64,000 nucleotides of DNA from an uncultured Christensenella sp. (GCA_910577555.1 CAJTLF010000001.1:1-64000), one strand, 5' to 3'; positions 44,388-54,632 are shown, numbered from the stretch's first letter. Program-made: numbers and translations. The notes: a model not told the origin generated them from the letters alone.

Positions 44388-44465
44388 TTAAAACTGCTTA
44401 ATATCTTTCGCATTGGCTTCGTAGTGGCTTATTTTCAACATCAAATCGTCAACTTTAAAAATCAT
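44388..44465 (-). CDS. 25-codon ORF overlapping the zinc-ribbon gene (possible gene remnant)
   Basis: The start ATG overlaps the stop of the zinc-ribbon gene in the form ATGA, which permits coupled translation. It encodes MIFKVDDLMLKISHYEANAK and five more residues (DIKQF), which looks helical and protein-like. It may be the front of a truncated gene rather than a complete product. No family recognised. Confidence 0.35.
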   Translation of the reverse strand: MIFKVDDLMLKISHYEANAKDIKQF

Positions 44466-44662
44466 GCGTCAATCTCTATTGTCTCACTAAGGTCTATAAA
44501 ATCTTCTTCTTGAGAATTCTTAAAGCAACGCCTTAAATAATCTAGACCACCGTCAACACTACAGCATCCACAAGAACAAGTTACAAAGTTATGGCGATGG
44601 ATTGATTCAATAATATCACCACAATGATTACACTTAATCGCATTTTTTATTATCTTTGTCAA
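44462..44662 (-). CDS. Small zinc-ribbon protein (DUF7695-like), TTG start
   Basis: A 66-residue protein with two pairs of zinc-ligand cysteines: CNHCG near residue 11 and CSCGCC near residue 29, followed by SVDGGLDYLRRCF. The pattern agrees with the small DUF7695 family as I remember it. The start codon is TTG at 44662, with AAGGAGACAATACA directly upstream; no ATG is better placed. It follows the DUF1998 helicase gene by 46 nt, and an AT-rich inverted repeat (44677-44684 and 44690-44697) lies in the gap. Probably the eighth gene of the long operon. Function unknown; it may bind nucleic acid or a partner protein. Confidence 0.75.
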   Translation of the reverse strand: MTKIIKNAIKCNHCGDIIESIHRHNFVTCSCGCCSVDGGLDYLRRCFKNSQEEDFIDLSETIEIDA

Positions 44663-44708
44663 TGTATTGTCTCCTTATATTAAACACTCTTTAATATTGA
44701 TTATTACG

Positions 44709-47700
44709 CTAATCAACTAACTGGCTTAAAAATGCCAATGCTTTATTACGGTCAAGTGTCTCATGAACCTTTTGATTCTCATAACTGCGTAGACATTTAT
44801 AACAAGAAGGATCACAGTCGCATTCAGACAAAATTTTTACTGCTCTATCAATAACAGCTTTTAATATGTCACCCGATTCGGTTATAAGTCTACGGGAATG
44901 CCCAGCCCCGCCCGGAACGGAATCATAAATAATTATCTGATGAGAATATTCCCCGTTTTTTAACTTATACGTTAGACAAGCCTTAACGTCACGCTTTTCA
45001 ATACTTAGTACGTCAGCAAAAGCATTCAAAAGAGCATACATAACGGAAAGCATAGTTGCATAATCCGACGTATCCGTTTCAAATTCGATTTTTGCAACAT
45101 CAGTCTTAAATTCATGATGTAAGCTGTACTTATTCAACTTTGTGTTTGTGCAAAATCCTTTCCCGAATGGACTGGCATGTTTCGGGCCGTCTTTAATGGC
45201 TTCAACTTTGCTTTTATAATCAATATATTGAATTAATTTACCCGTTTCATCTGCGGCAATTGTATATCCGCACTTTGAACATACGTAAAAATCTTCTGTA
45301 GATTTTACTACCAGCGAATCGTTTGCTGTAGATTGTACGTTTATCTTAATATCCCCGAAGTCATACGAATACGTGCTTATTGTATCAGCATTTTTATCTC
45401 CGATATAAATAGCTTCTGTTCTGTACTTTCGCTCCTGTGCAGTTAAAGGAACCGCTTTCACATCCTGCTCGGCGATAAACCCGGCACGAGGTTCGATACT
45501 TTTTTTAAAATCTCTCGGGCGCAGAATTTCACCGCAAACTAAACAAGGCTGCCCGTCCAAGCTGATTGACATATTACTGTAATTTATATGTTCGCATTTA
45601 GGGCACCGTGCGATAAATGACACGTCGAAATCGGGCATTTCGCTTTTGTTTACAATAGGTTTTCTTATGTAACGACTTGTATATAAGTTACCATCGGCAA
45701 CGACTTCTGCTGACGGAGCATACTCGGCAATAGCGACTGATAAATCTCTGCTTAAATTCAGCGATTTAAATTCTTTAGAAGAAATATTCTGCGCCAGTTC
45801 AACCGAATCTACGGGGAATCCGTATTTAGGTAAAATATTGCCCCTAACCAAGAAATCAATCAGCTCATTATTCTGATACCGTTTTAATTTGTTCTCAATA
45901 CTGACAGCCGCATTTGCCTCACCCGCTTTAAGTGCTTTCTTACGTTCTTTTTCCAAGTAATCTACATTCTTTTCGTAATCATTAATCAACAATGTAAATC
46001 TTCCGTTTTTACCGCAAAAATCTTCCAACCAGCCAAATGAATCTAATTCTATATTCTGCAAATTCCACAAGTCATTTGGTATTGAGTTTTTAAGTAAAGT
46101 TTTTAAATCTAACGGTTTCGACTTCACCCACTCTACAAAGTCTTTATAACCTCCGTCATTGATAAATGTCTTAGCATTATTTTCACTAAACATTTTTTCA
46201 TTTATTTTTAAGTATAAACTTATAGCAACAGCATAAATATGACGCTTGATTATTTTTTCGTTTTCTAATTTGAACTGTGGCGGATATATAACACCACTTA
46301 TCATCTCTTCCGGATGCTCAAAAAGTGTAAAGTCATGTGAGCTTAATCTTGCATAGGTAAGCGCAAAAGCCGCGGCTTTGATACTTCTTCCTGCCCTGCC
46401 GACTCTTTGCGCGTAATTGGAAGCAAGAGGCGGAATGTTGCGTAAAAATACAGTTTCCAAATCACCGACGTCCACACCCATTTCAAAAGTAGTTGAACAC
46501 GAAAGCGCATTTATTTCTTTCCGCACAAACTGCTGCTGATATTCCAATGCTTCTTTTTTAGCAAGCTGCGCCGTATGTTCCTTAATAAACAGTGGCGAAA
46601 CTTTGTCGCTTTCATACAACATAGCATAATAATTATCTTTGCACTGTTTATCCGAATCTAACCTTGCCAGCTTGCCACCACAACGCGGATGCCTGCACTT
46701 ATTGCCAATATTGAATTGCGTCACCTTATGGCACTTATTACACTTCCACACCTCGGCATTTTTACCCAAATAAACCCGAAGACTGTTTGCACGCATAAAA
46801 TAACCTCTGCCATCTGAGGTCTGCAACGAATAATTATTTGGCATTGCCTTACCCGTTAAATAATCCCAATAGTTGTCTAAAAAGTCATACGCCTCTTGAT
46901 CGTCAACTTGTAGGAAATCTTTAACAACTTCCATTTTATTTTGACGATAATATTTCTTCTCGCCGTTTTTCTTTGTAAATTCAGTAGGTAAAAACGGATG
47001 TGCATTTTTTAATGAAACATCTTTTGTCTTTGTTACAATTTGTTGAATTTGAGTAAAGAATATATACTTTCTGTCCTCATCGTTAATATCTGTTTCTTTA
47101 TCGGGTACGATTGCTCCTTCACGCACGATTTCAAGTGCCAAATAATCAAGAAAATCAAGGGCAGACTCTTTATCAACATGATACTTGCCAACTACAATAT
47201 CTACAATTCTGTCATCGTTTCCCAAATAACTAAATTTTAGTTTCCCGAACGAGACAAGTGACGTATCACGTCTGCTGTTATATAGCTCATTTAACACCGC
47301 AATCCATGCATTGCGTCTGCTTTCAACACTACTTGAACTTGCATTATCCGCATTGCTTTCCCTGAATAATCTGAGCGTAGAATAATAATTATCCAACAGT
47401 CCAACGAGCTCACTAACGATTAAACCGTTCGGTCGATTATCCGCTTCCTGTTTGACAATATTCCAAATTCCTCTGCGTCGCAAGAACTCGCTATAAGAAA
47501 CTTCCATATGACAAGCAAATTTTGCGGCACCTTGCCTGCTATCAGAAAATACAAGAAATTGACTTCCGGTTCTGTCTTTTCTGCGATTGCTTGACGAAGA
47601 TACACCGAATAAACCCTTCTTAGCACTACTGTTTTCTGTTGCGCCTTCAAAAGATATGAAATGCTCTGGTATCTGCTCAAATAACGAAGTTGCCAAAACA

Positions 47701-49502
47701 CCTGTCGCTGCCTCATAACCGAGTTGAAGTCTTCTTAAATTTCCATTACAATTTAAGCATTTTTCTTTTTTTACACGCGCAATAAGAATGGGCGCACAAT
47801 TCCCGCAAGTACACCATTTATTGTGTGATTGATTTTCTTCAATAATCGCCCCACAGTTTTTACATAGCACGAACTTTTCTGCTGGTTTACGGTCTGCTTC
47901 ACTTTGCTCGTCAATATCCTCGAATTCCTCTTCGTCGCCGTCTCCAACAATTTGATAATATTCTCTTACGTCGCTAATTCCAGCACGGACAAGCTTTTTA
48001 GTCCCCTCATCACGTTTGCCGATAATTGCAAGTTCACCGCAATCATCGCATACACCAACCTCAAACATTTTTATTTCGCCGTTATACTTGTCTTTGCGTG
48101 TCAATGTAAAACTTTGAGTATAGTCCAAAGCCATATATCCGCCATCTAACGCCCGCAAAAAGTAGTGATAGCGTATATCTAATAAAAGTTTTCCTCCTTT
48201 CTTAGCCTTAGCACATTGCGAAATGAATGCAACAGCAGTTTGGCGCGTCATATGCAGATTTTCCGCAAAATCGTCAAGAGAAATCAGCCCGCCCTGTTCA
48301 CGCATCGTTGCATAAATATCCGACTCAATAATTAAATCATATAATATTTCTTCATCAGCACGGGTACTGTCAAAGGCGATGTTATATTCAGTTAAAGTCT
48401 GTTTAACAGGTCGCTCTTCTGCGGCAAGGTCTTCGAATAATTTTTCCGGATATGTATACGTCCCAGAGCAATACTGTCTTATTCTGTCAGCATAAACAAT
48501 ATTCTCTTGTTTAAAATCGCAGCCCGTTAATTTTGACGCAAAACCGACAACACGTTCTTTACTTTCGCTTGACCGATCACCAAGCGTTGCCGACGTAAGA
48601 ATAAATTGAGGTTTGCTGTCACCCAGTCGCGCTTTTAACCTTCCCATAAGTAGCGCAGTTTCTATTCCCACAGCACCGCCGTAAACGTGAGCTTCATCCA
48701 ATACGACGAATTTGAAATTTGCTTTTGAAAATAAAACGTCATCACCGGGACGAAACAGCAAATGCTCTAACATCGCATAATTCGTAAAGAGTATGTGCGG
48801 GGGATGCTTCTTCATTTCGAGACGAGATAACATCTCGTTTTTTAATCGTGATTGTAATTCAGGACATTTTTCGTTCGCATACATTGCTTCGTAAAGTTGA
48901 ACGGCAGCCTTCTCGGTATACTCTGTTTCGCCGTTATAGACACCAAACGTAATTTGAGGATAAGCCAGCAATATCTCGCGCAAGCCCTTAATTTGATCGT
49001 TTGCCAATGCGTTCATTGGATAAATGAAAATGGCACGCACACCGTCATTTAAAGTTCCTGCTTCTTGTTCACGCAACAATTCATTAAGAACCGGAATTAA
49101 AAAGCAGTGCGTTTTACCACTACCTGTACCTGTTGAAACAACAACGTTTTCACCAGAAACAATTTTTCTTATCGCTCTTTCCTGATGTAAGTATAATGGC
49201 CTATCTACAGGCAATTTGGGATGGCAGTTTAGCTGACATTGGCTGCGATTACATTGCGTTGTTTTACTCTGTTCCAATTCCCTAAAGAGCGGGGATAAAA
49301 TACCTGCATCAATAAGCTGTCCGATGGACTTCCCCGTTTTAAACGTATCCTTAATTTCCACGAAAGGGCCGTTAGAAACGGTCCTATTTAATTCATTTTC
49401 AAGTTGCGACTGAATCTGCGGATTACGAAAATGATAGGTAGTTGCAATATAACCCATATATTCTTTTTTTATTTCTTCAGCCGCTTTTGCCGGATTAAAC
49501 AT
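44709..49502 (-). CDS. DEAD/DEAH-box helicase with DUF1998 (MZB) C-terminal region
   Basis: A 1,597-residue superfamily 2 helicase. Cysteines near residues 84-93 (CNRSQCQLNC) precede motif I TGTGSGKT (124-131); motif II is LDEAHVYGG, motif III ILTSATLG, and motif VI is QRVGRAGR. A zinc-ribbon-rich insert (CDDCGEL, CKNCGAI, CTCGNC, CLNCNG) sits between the RecA domains, and further Cys clusters (CPKCEH, CLVCGE, CSKCGY) lie in the C-terminal half. The protein ends with the DUF1998/MZB block CDPSCYKCLRSYENQ. Helicases of this type occur in DISARM, Druantia and Dpd systems, but the gene neighbours here are different. GAGGTG lies before the ATG, and the gene overlaps the preceding one by 8 bp. Confidence 0.9.
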   Translation of the reverse strand: MFNPAKAAEEIKKEYMGYIATTYHFRNPQIQSQLENELNRTVSNGPFVEIKDTFKTGKSIGQLIDAGILSPLFRELEQSKTTQCNRSQCQLNCHPKLPVDRPLYLHQERAIRKIVSGENVVVSTGTGSGKTHCFLIPVLNELLREQEAGTLNDGVRAIFIYPMNALANDQIKGLREILLAYPQITFGVYNGETEYTEKAAVQLYEAMYANEKCPELQSRLKNEMLSRLEMKKHPPHILFTNYAMLEHLLFRPGDDVLFSKANFKFVVLDEAHVYGGAVGIETALLMGRLKARLGDSKPQFILTSATLGDRSSESKERVVGFASKLTGCDFKQENIVYADRIRQYCSGTYTYPEKLFEDLAAEERPVKQTLTEYNIAFDSTRADEEILYDLIIESDIYATMREQGGLISLDDFAENLHMTRQTAVAFISQCAKAKKGGKLLLDIRYHYFLRALDGGYMALDYTQSFTLTRKDKYNGEIKMFEVGVCDDCGELAIIGKRDEGTKKLVRAGISDVREYYQIVGDGDEEEFEDIDEQSEADRKPAEKFVLCKNCGAIIEENQSHNKWCTCGNCAPILIARVKKEKCLNCNGNLRRLQLGYEAATGVLATSLFEQIPEHFISFEGATENSSAKKGLFGVSSSSNRRKDRTGSQFLVFSDSRQGAAKFACHMEVSYSEFLRRRGIWNIVKQEADNRPNGLIVSELVGLLDNYYSTLRLFRESNADNASSSSVESRRNAWIAVLNELYNSRRDTSLVSFGKLKFSYLGNDDRIVDIVVGKYHVDKESALDFLDYLALEIVREGAIVPDKETDINDEDRKYIFFTQIQQIVTKTKDVSLKNAHPFLPTEFTKKNGEKKYYRQNKMEVVKDFLQVDDQEAYDFLDNYWDYLTGKAMPNNYSLQTSDGRGYFMRANSLRVYLGKNAEVWKCNKCHKVTQFNIGNKCRHPRCGGKLARLDSDKQCKDNYYAMLYESDKVSPLFIKEHTAQLAKKEALEYQQQFVRKEINALSCSTTFEMGVDVGDLETVFLRNIPPLASNYAQRVGRAGRSIKAAAFALTYARLSSHDFTLFEHPEEMISGVIYPPQFKLENEKIIKRHIYAVAISLYLKINEKMFSENNAKTFINDGGYKDFVEWVKSKPLDLKTLLKNSIPNDLWNLQNIELDSFGWLEDFCGKNGRFTLLINDYEKNVDYLEKERKKALKAGEANAAVSIENKLKRYQNNELIDFLVRGNILPKYGFPVDSVELAQNISSKEFKSLNLSRDLSVAIAEYAPSAEVVADGNLYTSRYIRKPIVNKSEMPDFDVSFIARCPKCEHINYSNMSISLDGQPCLVCGEILRPRDFKKSIEPRAGFIAEQDVKAVPLTAQERKYRTEAIYIGDKNADTISTYSYDFGDIKINVQSTANDSLVVKSTEDFYVCSKCGYTIAADETGKLIQYIDYKSKVEAIKDGPKHASPFGKGFCTNTKLNKYSLHHEFKTDVAKIEFETDTSDYATMLSVMYALLNAFADVLSIEKRDVKACLTYKLKNGEYSHQIIIYDSVPGGAGHSRRLITESGDILKAVIDRAVKILSECDCDPSCYKCLRSYENQKVHETLDRNKALAFLSQLVD

Positions 49503-52218
49503 TTTTCACCTCAGTAAAATGATAGTTTGTTGCAGTATAAATTTGACTTGACTGTGCACTATATAAATTACCCTTTGTATCGCATTTCAATTTAGTGTTA
49601 TAATCCCCCACTGCGTCTTTTACATAAACTTGTAAAGCAATAGAAGAATGTATAACAATACGACACTCCGAATAACCACACACGTCTGTTTTATTGCCTG
49701 TTGCGTCCCTATAATGTAGTCGCGCCGAATATGTATCACTATCTTGTCCGCGAACCAATTCTGTAATATAATATCCCGTTGAAATCAACTTCCATGAATC
49801 CCCTCCGCTTCCGCAAATCGGGTTTATTTTTAACACCAAATTGTTTAATTTGAGTTTTTCTCTGTCGCCAAAAACATACTCACCTTCCCACAATATCTTC
49901 TCGCCGCTCACAAACAATCCCGCAGAAGGAGAACTTACCTGTACCCAGTAAATACCTTCGTCGACATCGGACAAGTCGCCGTTAATCAATTCAGTAGATT
50001 TTTTAACTATTTCTTCTTTACCAATGCGTTTAAGGCAAATATTGAAGTATAGCTTCTTTCCGCCAATAAAGCACTTATCTCCAATGAAAAGCAATTTACC
50101 ATTATCAACAGTTAATGGCGGTTCTTGCAAAAAATGCTCTACCGTCGTTACCGAACATATTTCCTTTTGTTCACCGCTTCCATCAAATTTTAAAAAGAAC
50201 GATAGATTTCTACATTTTTCATTTGCAAATATGTGTTTTCCTATTTCATATTTTAACGAAGAGTTTCGGGCGATTTCCTGTAATTTTCCATCAGCCACAC
50301 AATATAGCTTTGTTTTGTCGATTTCTATAGGAGATTGTATCTCCAATACCGAACCATTACTAAAATAATTTTTATACCAAACGATATCAGAAAATGGCCC
50401 GTAATGCCATTCCTCTATGTCAATACGCCACTTGATTTGAGGAATGGTGATAAATAATCTCCCATTACCCAACTTGCAAGATACCGTTTCTTGTCCAGTT
50501 TTCCAAGTCAAATCTTTATACTGATTCCCAACGCTGACTCTAACGCTTTTATCAATATCTCCAAAATATATTTGTTTAGAAAAACCAATATGGAGTTTTT
50601 TGATTAAAACAATATCAGTATGAATCAGTTCTTTTTCTGTAAGATGTGAATATACTATGAATTCGCTTAAAACATATTGAGAGAATAACTTTGTTATGTC
50701 AACTATAAAATAGCCTTCATCAATATTGAGTGCTAAATCAGACAATAAAGTACTATTTCCGTTTACCCTTAATTCCAAAGCGTTAACAGAAGTATTTTGA
50801 GGGAGCAACAAGTTTATTCGATTGCCAAAAACTTTACAATCGTGCTCCTCATATTTCCATTTGCAAATTCCGGATTCCCCTACAAGTTGCACTTTATTTG
50901 TTACTACTTTTGAATCCATTTCATTGGCAAAGAACACTTGCCTGTTATCACTACCTAATACTTCACCATCGTCTGGATAAATATTATATAAATTAGCCGC
51001 AACCGTGTTTATAACAGTTGGAGTCTGCAAAGAATCAATTGATAATGAGTAAACAAAATAATTTCCAACTTTTAGAATCCTATTTGTCAGCTCTTTTTCA
51101 TTATCAAATAATATAAAATCTTTTTCGATTGTTTTATCAAAAATGGTTTCCCCATTTTCAGCAATTTCTACACGTATATTTATATCAGCTACTTCACATA
51201 GCAAATCGTTCAATTTTATATCTTCTTGAACAGATGTTACAGTCATCTCACCGGTACGCGTAAATATTTCCTTTGAGACAATGGGGCTTGATTGATTACA
51301 AATATATACCGATAACCAAAGCTTCGGATATTCTCCACGCGCAAATCGGATTGGTGGAACACATAAATACGTATCCTCTTCTCTGCGAAGAAATTTTATG
51401 GAAATATTTTGCTTCGGTACCGATTGTATTGGTAACTTAGATGTGTTAGGTACTAGGTCGTGATCTTGTTTTCTTGCCCACCATTCCCTAACAAGATTTA
51501 TAACATAATCGTTATTCAGCAACGTGCTACGGTGACGCAACAAATTAATTGTTGTTAAGACTTTATCGATTAATTCAGTAAAACAATGGCGTGTTTTATA
51601 TCCCAACGCCATACTGCGTAGTCCTATCTTAATTCCATACACTCCACTGCCGATAGTAACGCCGACATTTGCCCCGCCAAGACTTTTAGCCACAGCACAA
51701 AATCCACTTGTTGCTATATTACAAATCTCGTTATCCGTATCTGCATAAGCAAAGTCCAAATCCCATTTATAGATGTTATAAACAAAATCGAAAAACGCAC
51801 TCATGCTTTTATATGGAGCAAATGCATGCATCAATATCGTCGCATAATACTTATGGTCGGTATCCGCTATAAGTATTTTTCCGTGGTCGCCAAGCCCTTT
51901 AATTAAACTGGTATAGGCATTGTATAATCTTTGACTGTCACCACCGTCTAGCATTGTTCCCAAAATGTACTGCCAAAATCCCTTATCACTATCATCATCG
52001 CTCTTCCACCTTTTGGCAAGTTCAACCAACGTTGCAAAATGTATTTCATCATCGCCCAATAAATAAGAACCGATACCTCTTGCAAAAGGACGTGAATATT
52101 GTTTGGTATATGCAAGAAGCTCATTAAACTCGTCGTCGGAATAAGAAACGACACCTATAAGATTTTGTTCGGCAATTGCTTTATGAACTTTTTCTTTCAG
52201 CACTTCGCTAATGTCCAT
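49495..52218 (-). CDS. Large defence-operon protein of unknown family
   Basis: A 907-residue soluble protein with no Walker, nuclease or transmembrane motif that I can identify. The N-terminal about 260 residues are alpha-helical; residues 280-900 are mostly beta-strand with periodic aromatic residues, like a series of beta-sandwich or propeller modules. The ATG at 52218 is chosen because AAAGGAGAAATT directly precedes it; the upstream ATG at 52251 lacks such a site. It starts about 45 nt after the exonuclease stop and its 3' end overlaps the DUF1998 helicase by 8 bp, so it is probably a partner or target-recognition subunit of that helicase. That role is inferred from position only. Confidence 0.8.
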   Translation of the reverse strand: MDISEVLKEKVHKAIAEQNLIGVVSYSDDEFNELLAYTKQYSRPFARGIGSYLLGDDEIHFATLVELAKRWKSDDDSDKGFWQYILGTMLDGGDSQRLYNAYTSLIKGLGDHGKILIADTDHKYYATILMHAFAPYKSMSAFFDFVYNIYKWDLDFAYADTDNEICNIATSGFCAVAKSLGGANVGVTIGSGVYGIKIGLRSMALGYKTRHCFTELIDKVLTTINLLRHRSTLLNNDYVINLVREWWARKQDHDLVPNTSKLPIQSVPKQNISIKFLRREEDTYLCVPPIRFARGEYPKLWLSVYICNQSSPIVSKEIFTRTGEMTVTSVQEDIKLNDLLCEVADINIRVEIAENGETIFDKTIEKDFILFDNEKELTNRILKVGNYFVYSLSIDSLQTPTVINTVAANLYNIYPDDGEVLGSDNRQVFFANEMDSKVVTNKVQLVGESGICKWKYEEHDCKVFGNRINLLLPQNTSVNALELRVNGNSTLLSDLALNIDEGYFIVDITKLFSQYVLSEFIVYSHLTEKELIHTDIVLIKKLHIGFSKQIYFGDIDKSVRVSVGNQYKDLTWKTGQETVSCKLGNGRLFITIPQIKWRIDIEEWHYGPFSDIVWYKNYFSNGSVLEIQSPIEIDKTKLYCVADGKLQEIARNSSLKYEIGKHIFANEKCRNLSFFLKFDGSGEQKEICSVTTVEHFLQEPPLTVDNGKLLFIGDKCFIGGKKLYFNICLKRIGKEEIVKKSTELINGDLSDVDEGIYWVQVSSPSAGLFVSGEKILWEGEYVFGDREKLKLNNLVLKINPICGSGGDSWKLISTGYYITELVRGQDSDTYSARLHYRDATGNKTDVCGYSECRIVIHSSIALQVYVKDAVGDYNTKLKCDTKGNLYSAQSSQIYTATNYHFTEVKNV

Positions 52219-52263
52219 AATTTCTCCTTTGTGAGTTATATCAACTTCCACTATAATAAAATG

Positions 52264-52809
52264 TTATATATACTTTTCAATGGGATATCCAAGTAGCAAC
52301 ATTATTTTAAGCTCATCAAGACTATCTTTAAGAGCATTGTGCGTCTCTTGATATGTAATGTCTCCGGCAAGTATTCTTAGAATTGATTGAACACCATATC
52401 CCGATTTAAGTCGCCCAGTTGAACACAGTGGCATTCCACGCGGTATCTTATGATTATATTGGATATACGCCGCTAATTTCATTATATCAAACCAACGCAT
52501 ACCCGCAAGTTCCGGTAAATGATTCCTATCGAATACTGCGTTATATGCAAACACTTTATTAACGCAGTTATTTTTACACCAATCAATCAGACTATTAAGC
52601 GCTTCTGACCGAGAACAAATTATAGGATTTTTAACATCGCAGGTTAGAAGGACATCTGAGTACATTCCCCCTGTACGATATTCAGAGTCTAATATGTAAT
52701 ACTTTGATTCAAGTGGCAACATAGTATCACTATCTGCTATAACTGCCCCAATAGACATAACCTCATCTGTCCACGTTGTTTCAGTATCTATTACAACAAA
52801 CTTCTCCAT
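52264..52809 (-). CDS. DEDDh 3'-5' exonuclease (DnaQ/ExoX-like)
   Basis: A 181-residue, single-domain exonuclease. Exo I is FVVIDTETT (Asp8, Glu10), Exo II is AYNAVFD (Asp94) and Exo III is HNALKDSLDE (His157, Asp162), so all five DEDDh residues are present. These enzymes remove nucleotides from DNA or RNA 3' ends using two metal ions. The start overlaps the end of the helicase-nuclease gene by 19 bp, and AGAGGACAAGC precedes the ATG. In this operon it may trim guide, target or unwound strands. It could act on either DNA or RNA; sequence does not tell. Confidence 0.9.
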   Translation of the reverse strand: MEKFVVIDTETTWTDEVMSIGAVIADSDTMLPLESKYYILDSEYRTGGMYSDVLLTCDVKNPIICSRSEALNSLIDWCKNNCVNKVFAYNAVFDRNHLPELAGMRWFDIMKLAAYIQYNHKIPRGMPLCSTGRLKSGYGVQSILRILAGDITYQETHNALKDSLDELKIMLLLGYPIEKYI

Positions 52810-54623
52810 TGCTTGTCCTCTGTAGCATAAAATTTATCTATTGCCCTCTTAGTAACCGTCTTCGCAACAGCATCAAGAAAGGTAGCCCTGTTGGGAATTT
52901 TTATCTCAAACTTAGCATTATTTCTTGTATTCCATAAAATACCTTTTGACAAACCTAACGCAACAACGTAGCTTGCACATTGCAAAAAATGCACGTGAGA
53001 AAGCTCTGATACAAATTTTAATTCATATACTGTATCATCCCTAACCGCATCCGCAAGGCCTTTGGCAAGAAAAGCTTTTTTACCGCTTCCATAGGCAAAA
53101 GTAATTTTACATTCTGCCTGCACCTCTTCGTCGGGGCGTAATGTTGTGTTTAACCTTTTAATTAGTGCCTTCTTTTCTTTCTTTTGAACGAACGGCGTTG
53201 AAACCTGTTGCATATACCTTAGTTGCCTAGTTTCTAATCTCGTTAATAAAAGTATCTTTCTGTCAAGTGAATCGGCATCTTTTTTTGAATATAATCCCTT
53301 TTCTTGTGGATGTAAGGTAAAATAAAACTCAAGACTCTTATCTATATCATATCCGTTGAAAAATACTGCTTCCTGATATATCCCTATACAGGGAGAAAGG
53401 TCAATCAACTCATCCCTGTTTTTAATTTTTATATCTTCTGAATTATTGCTTCCAACCTCTTTTATATCCAATAATGAGTAGCATTCTTCTATATCCTCAA
53501 CATATTTAAAATCGAACATAGTAGAAATATCCATATCCTGAAATACTACATTTTCTTCCGGTTTAGACTTCAATGTATTTTCAGAAAGTTTTTCTTCACC
53601 ATTTGAAACGAAAATTATTTTCTCTTTTCCCCTGCTAGCTGCAACGCAGAAAATGTTACGCAGTATTTCGAATGACTGCTGAGGCTTATCTATGCGCACA
53701 GCCCAATAACTTTCTGTAAAATCAAATACTATGCATATATTCCGTTCTAACCCTTTGCTGCTGTCAAAAGTAGTAAAAATTGCGCATGAGCTATCAGGCT
53801 CTACAGCCCTATTACCATCATCGTCTTGTATGCTTGAATATAATGTTCTTTTATTGAAAATATCAGGATAATTATCTTCAAGTTCATTTTGAACGTCTGA
53901 CATATCTCCTGTTCTTGAGCCGAGGCATAATATATCTTTTGGGTTTTTATCAGCAAGAAATGCAATTACCTCTGCAGTATTCATGTTCATTATTTCACAA
54001 TTTTCATTTACTCCAATGATTGGTTTATCCCAGATACGCCCCAGCAAACCCGCATGATTTGCAGAGAGCCTAAAACATTTTGTAAACGTAAGCTTTTCGT
54101 AATCGCATAAAAACTTATCTATAAATTCGGGAACGTTGAGTATGGTTTTATCATATATTTTCTGTTCCATATCACCAACGGCGACTATCTGCATGTTAGG
54201 ATTAGCCGATTTTATGTATTCAAGCATTTCGGCAAATTCCTGCTCAATATCTTGATATTCGTCCAAAATGAGGATATCAAAATGAGGTATAGGCGGTTTT
54301 ACTTGCAGAAATTTTTGAACTAAATCATGAATACCCGCACTTATATTTTGTTTCTTAAGCATTGAAAACGCAAAGCCGTGATAATTAGTTACGGTAACTA
54401 ATCGCCTTTTTATCTTCTTACGCGCATCAAGTTTTAAAAGCTTGTTATAAGTAAGATATAAAATTTTACAATTTAATGGAAGCTCTTCGCACAAGTGCTG
54501 TATAGCAGTTGTTTTACCGCTGCCTATACAGGCATCGACAAGTATATTTTTGCCTTGCTTAGCAACTTCAATAAATCTAATTTGTTCATCGGATAAGTTA
54601 ATTTTAAAATTAGATGTGCTCAT
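52791..54623 (-). CDS. UvrD-like SF1 helicase fused to a RecB-type nuclease
   Basis: A 610-residue protein. The N-terminal SF1A helicase has the Q-motif region LSDEQIRFIE, Walker A ACIGSGKTT (31-39), motif II LDEYQDI (121-125 is DEYQD), motif III GDMEQKIYD, an FRLS motif IV and a late motif CVAASRGKEKI. The C-terminal about 100 residues form a PD-(D/E)XK nuclease of the RecB/Cas4 type: GLADAV (Asp525), YELKF (Glu534, Lys536) and QCASY (Gln548, Tyr552, the QxxxY motif). The order resembles that of AddA/RecB-like enzymes but is much shorter. It lies 9 nt after the pPIWI-RE gene. Likely job: unwinding and cutting invading or displaced DNA; the substrate is inferred. Confidence 0.9.
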   Translation of the reverse strand: MSTSNFKINLSDEQIRFIEVAKQGKNILVDACIGSGKTTAIQHLCEELPLNCKILYLTYNKLLKLDARKKIKRRLVTVTNYHGFAFSMLKKQNISAGIHDLVQKFLQVKPPIPHFDILILDEYQDIEQEFAEMLEYIKSANPNMQIVAVGDMEQKIYDKTILNVPEFIDKFLCDYEKLTFTKCFRLSANHAGLLGRIWDKPIIGVNENCEIMNMNTAEVIAFLADKNPKDILCLGSRTGDMSDVQNELEDNYPDIFNKRTLYSSIQDDDGNRAVEPDSSCAIFTTFDSSKGLERNICIVFDFTESYWAVRIDKPQQSFEILRNIFCVAASRGKEKIIFVSNGEEKLSENTLKSKPEENVVFQDMDISTMFDFKYVEDIEECYSLLDIKEVGSNNSEDIKIKNRDELIDLSPCIGIYQEAVFFNGYDIDKSLEFYFTLHPQEKGLYSKKDADSLDRKILLLTRLETRQLRYMQQVSTPFVQKKEKKALIKRLNTTLRPDEEVQAECKITFAYGSGKKAFLAKGLADAVRDDTVYELKFVSELSHVHFLQCASYVVALGLSKGILWNTRNNAKFEIKIPNRATFLDAVAKTVTKRAIDKFYATEDKQWRSLL

Positions 54624-54632
54624 ACTCTTAAT

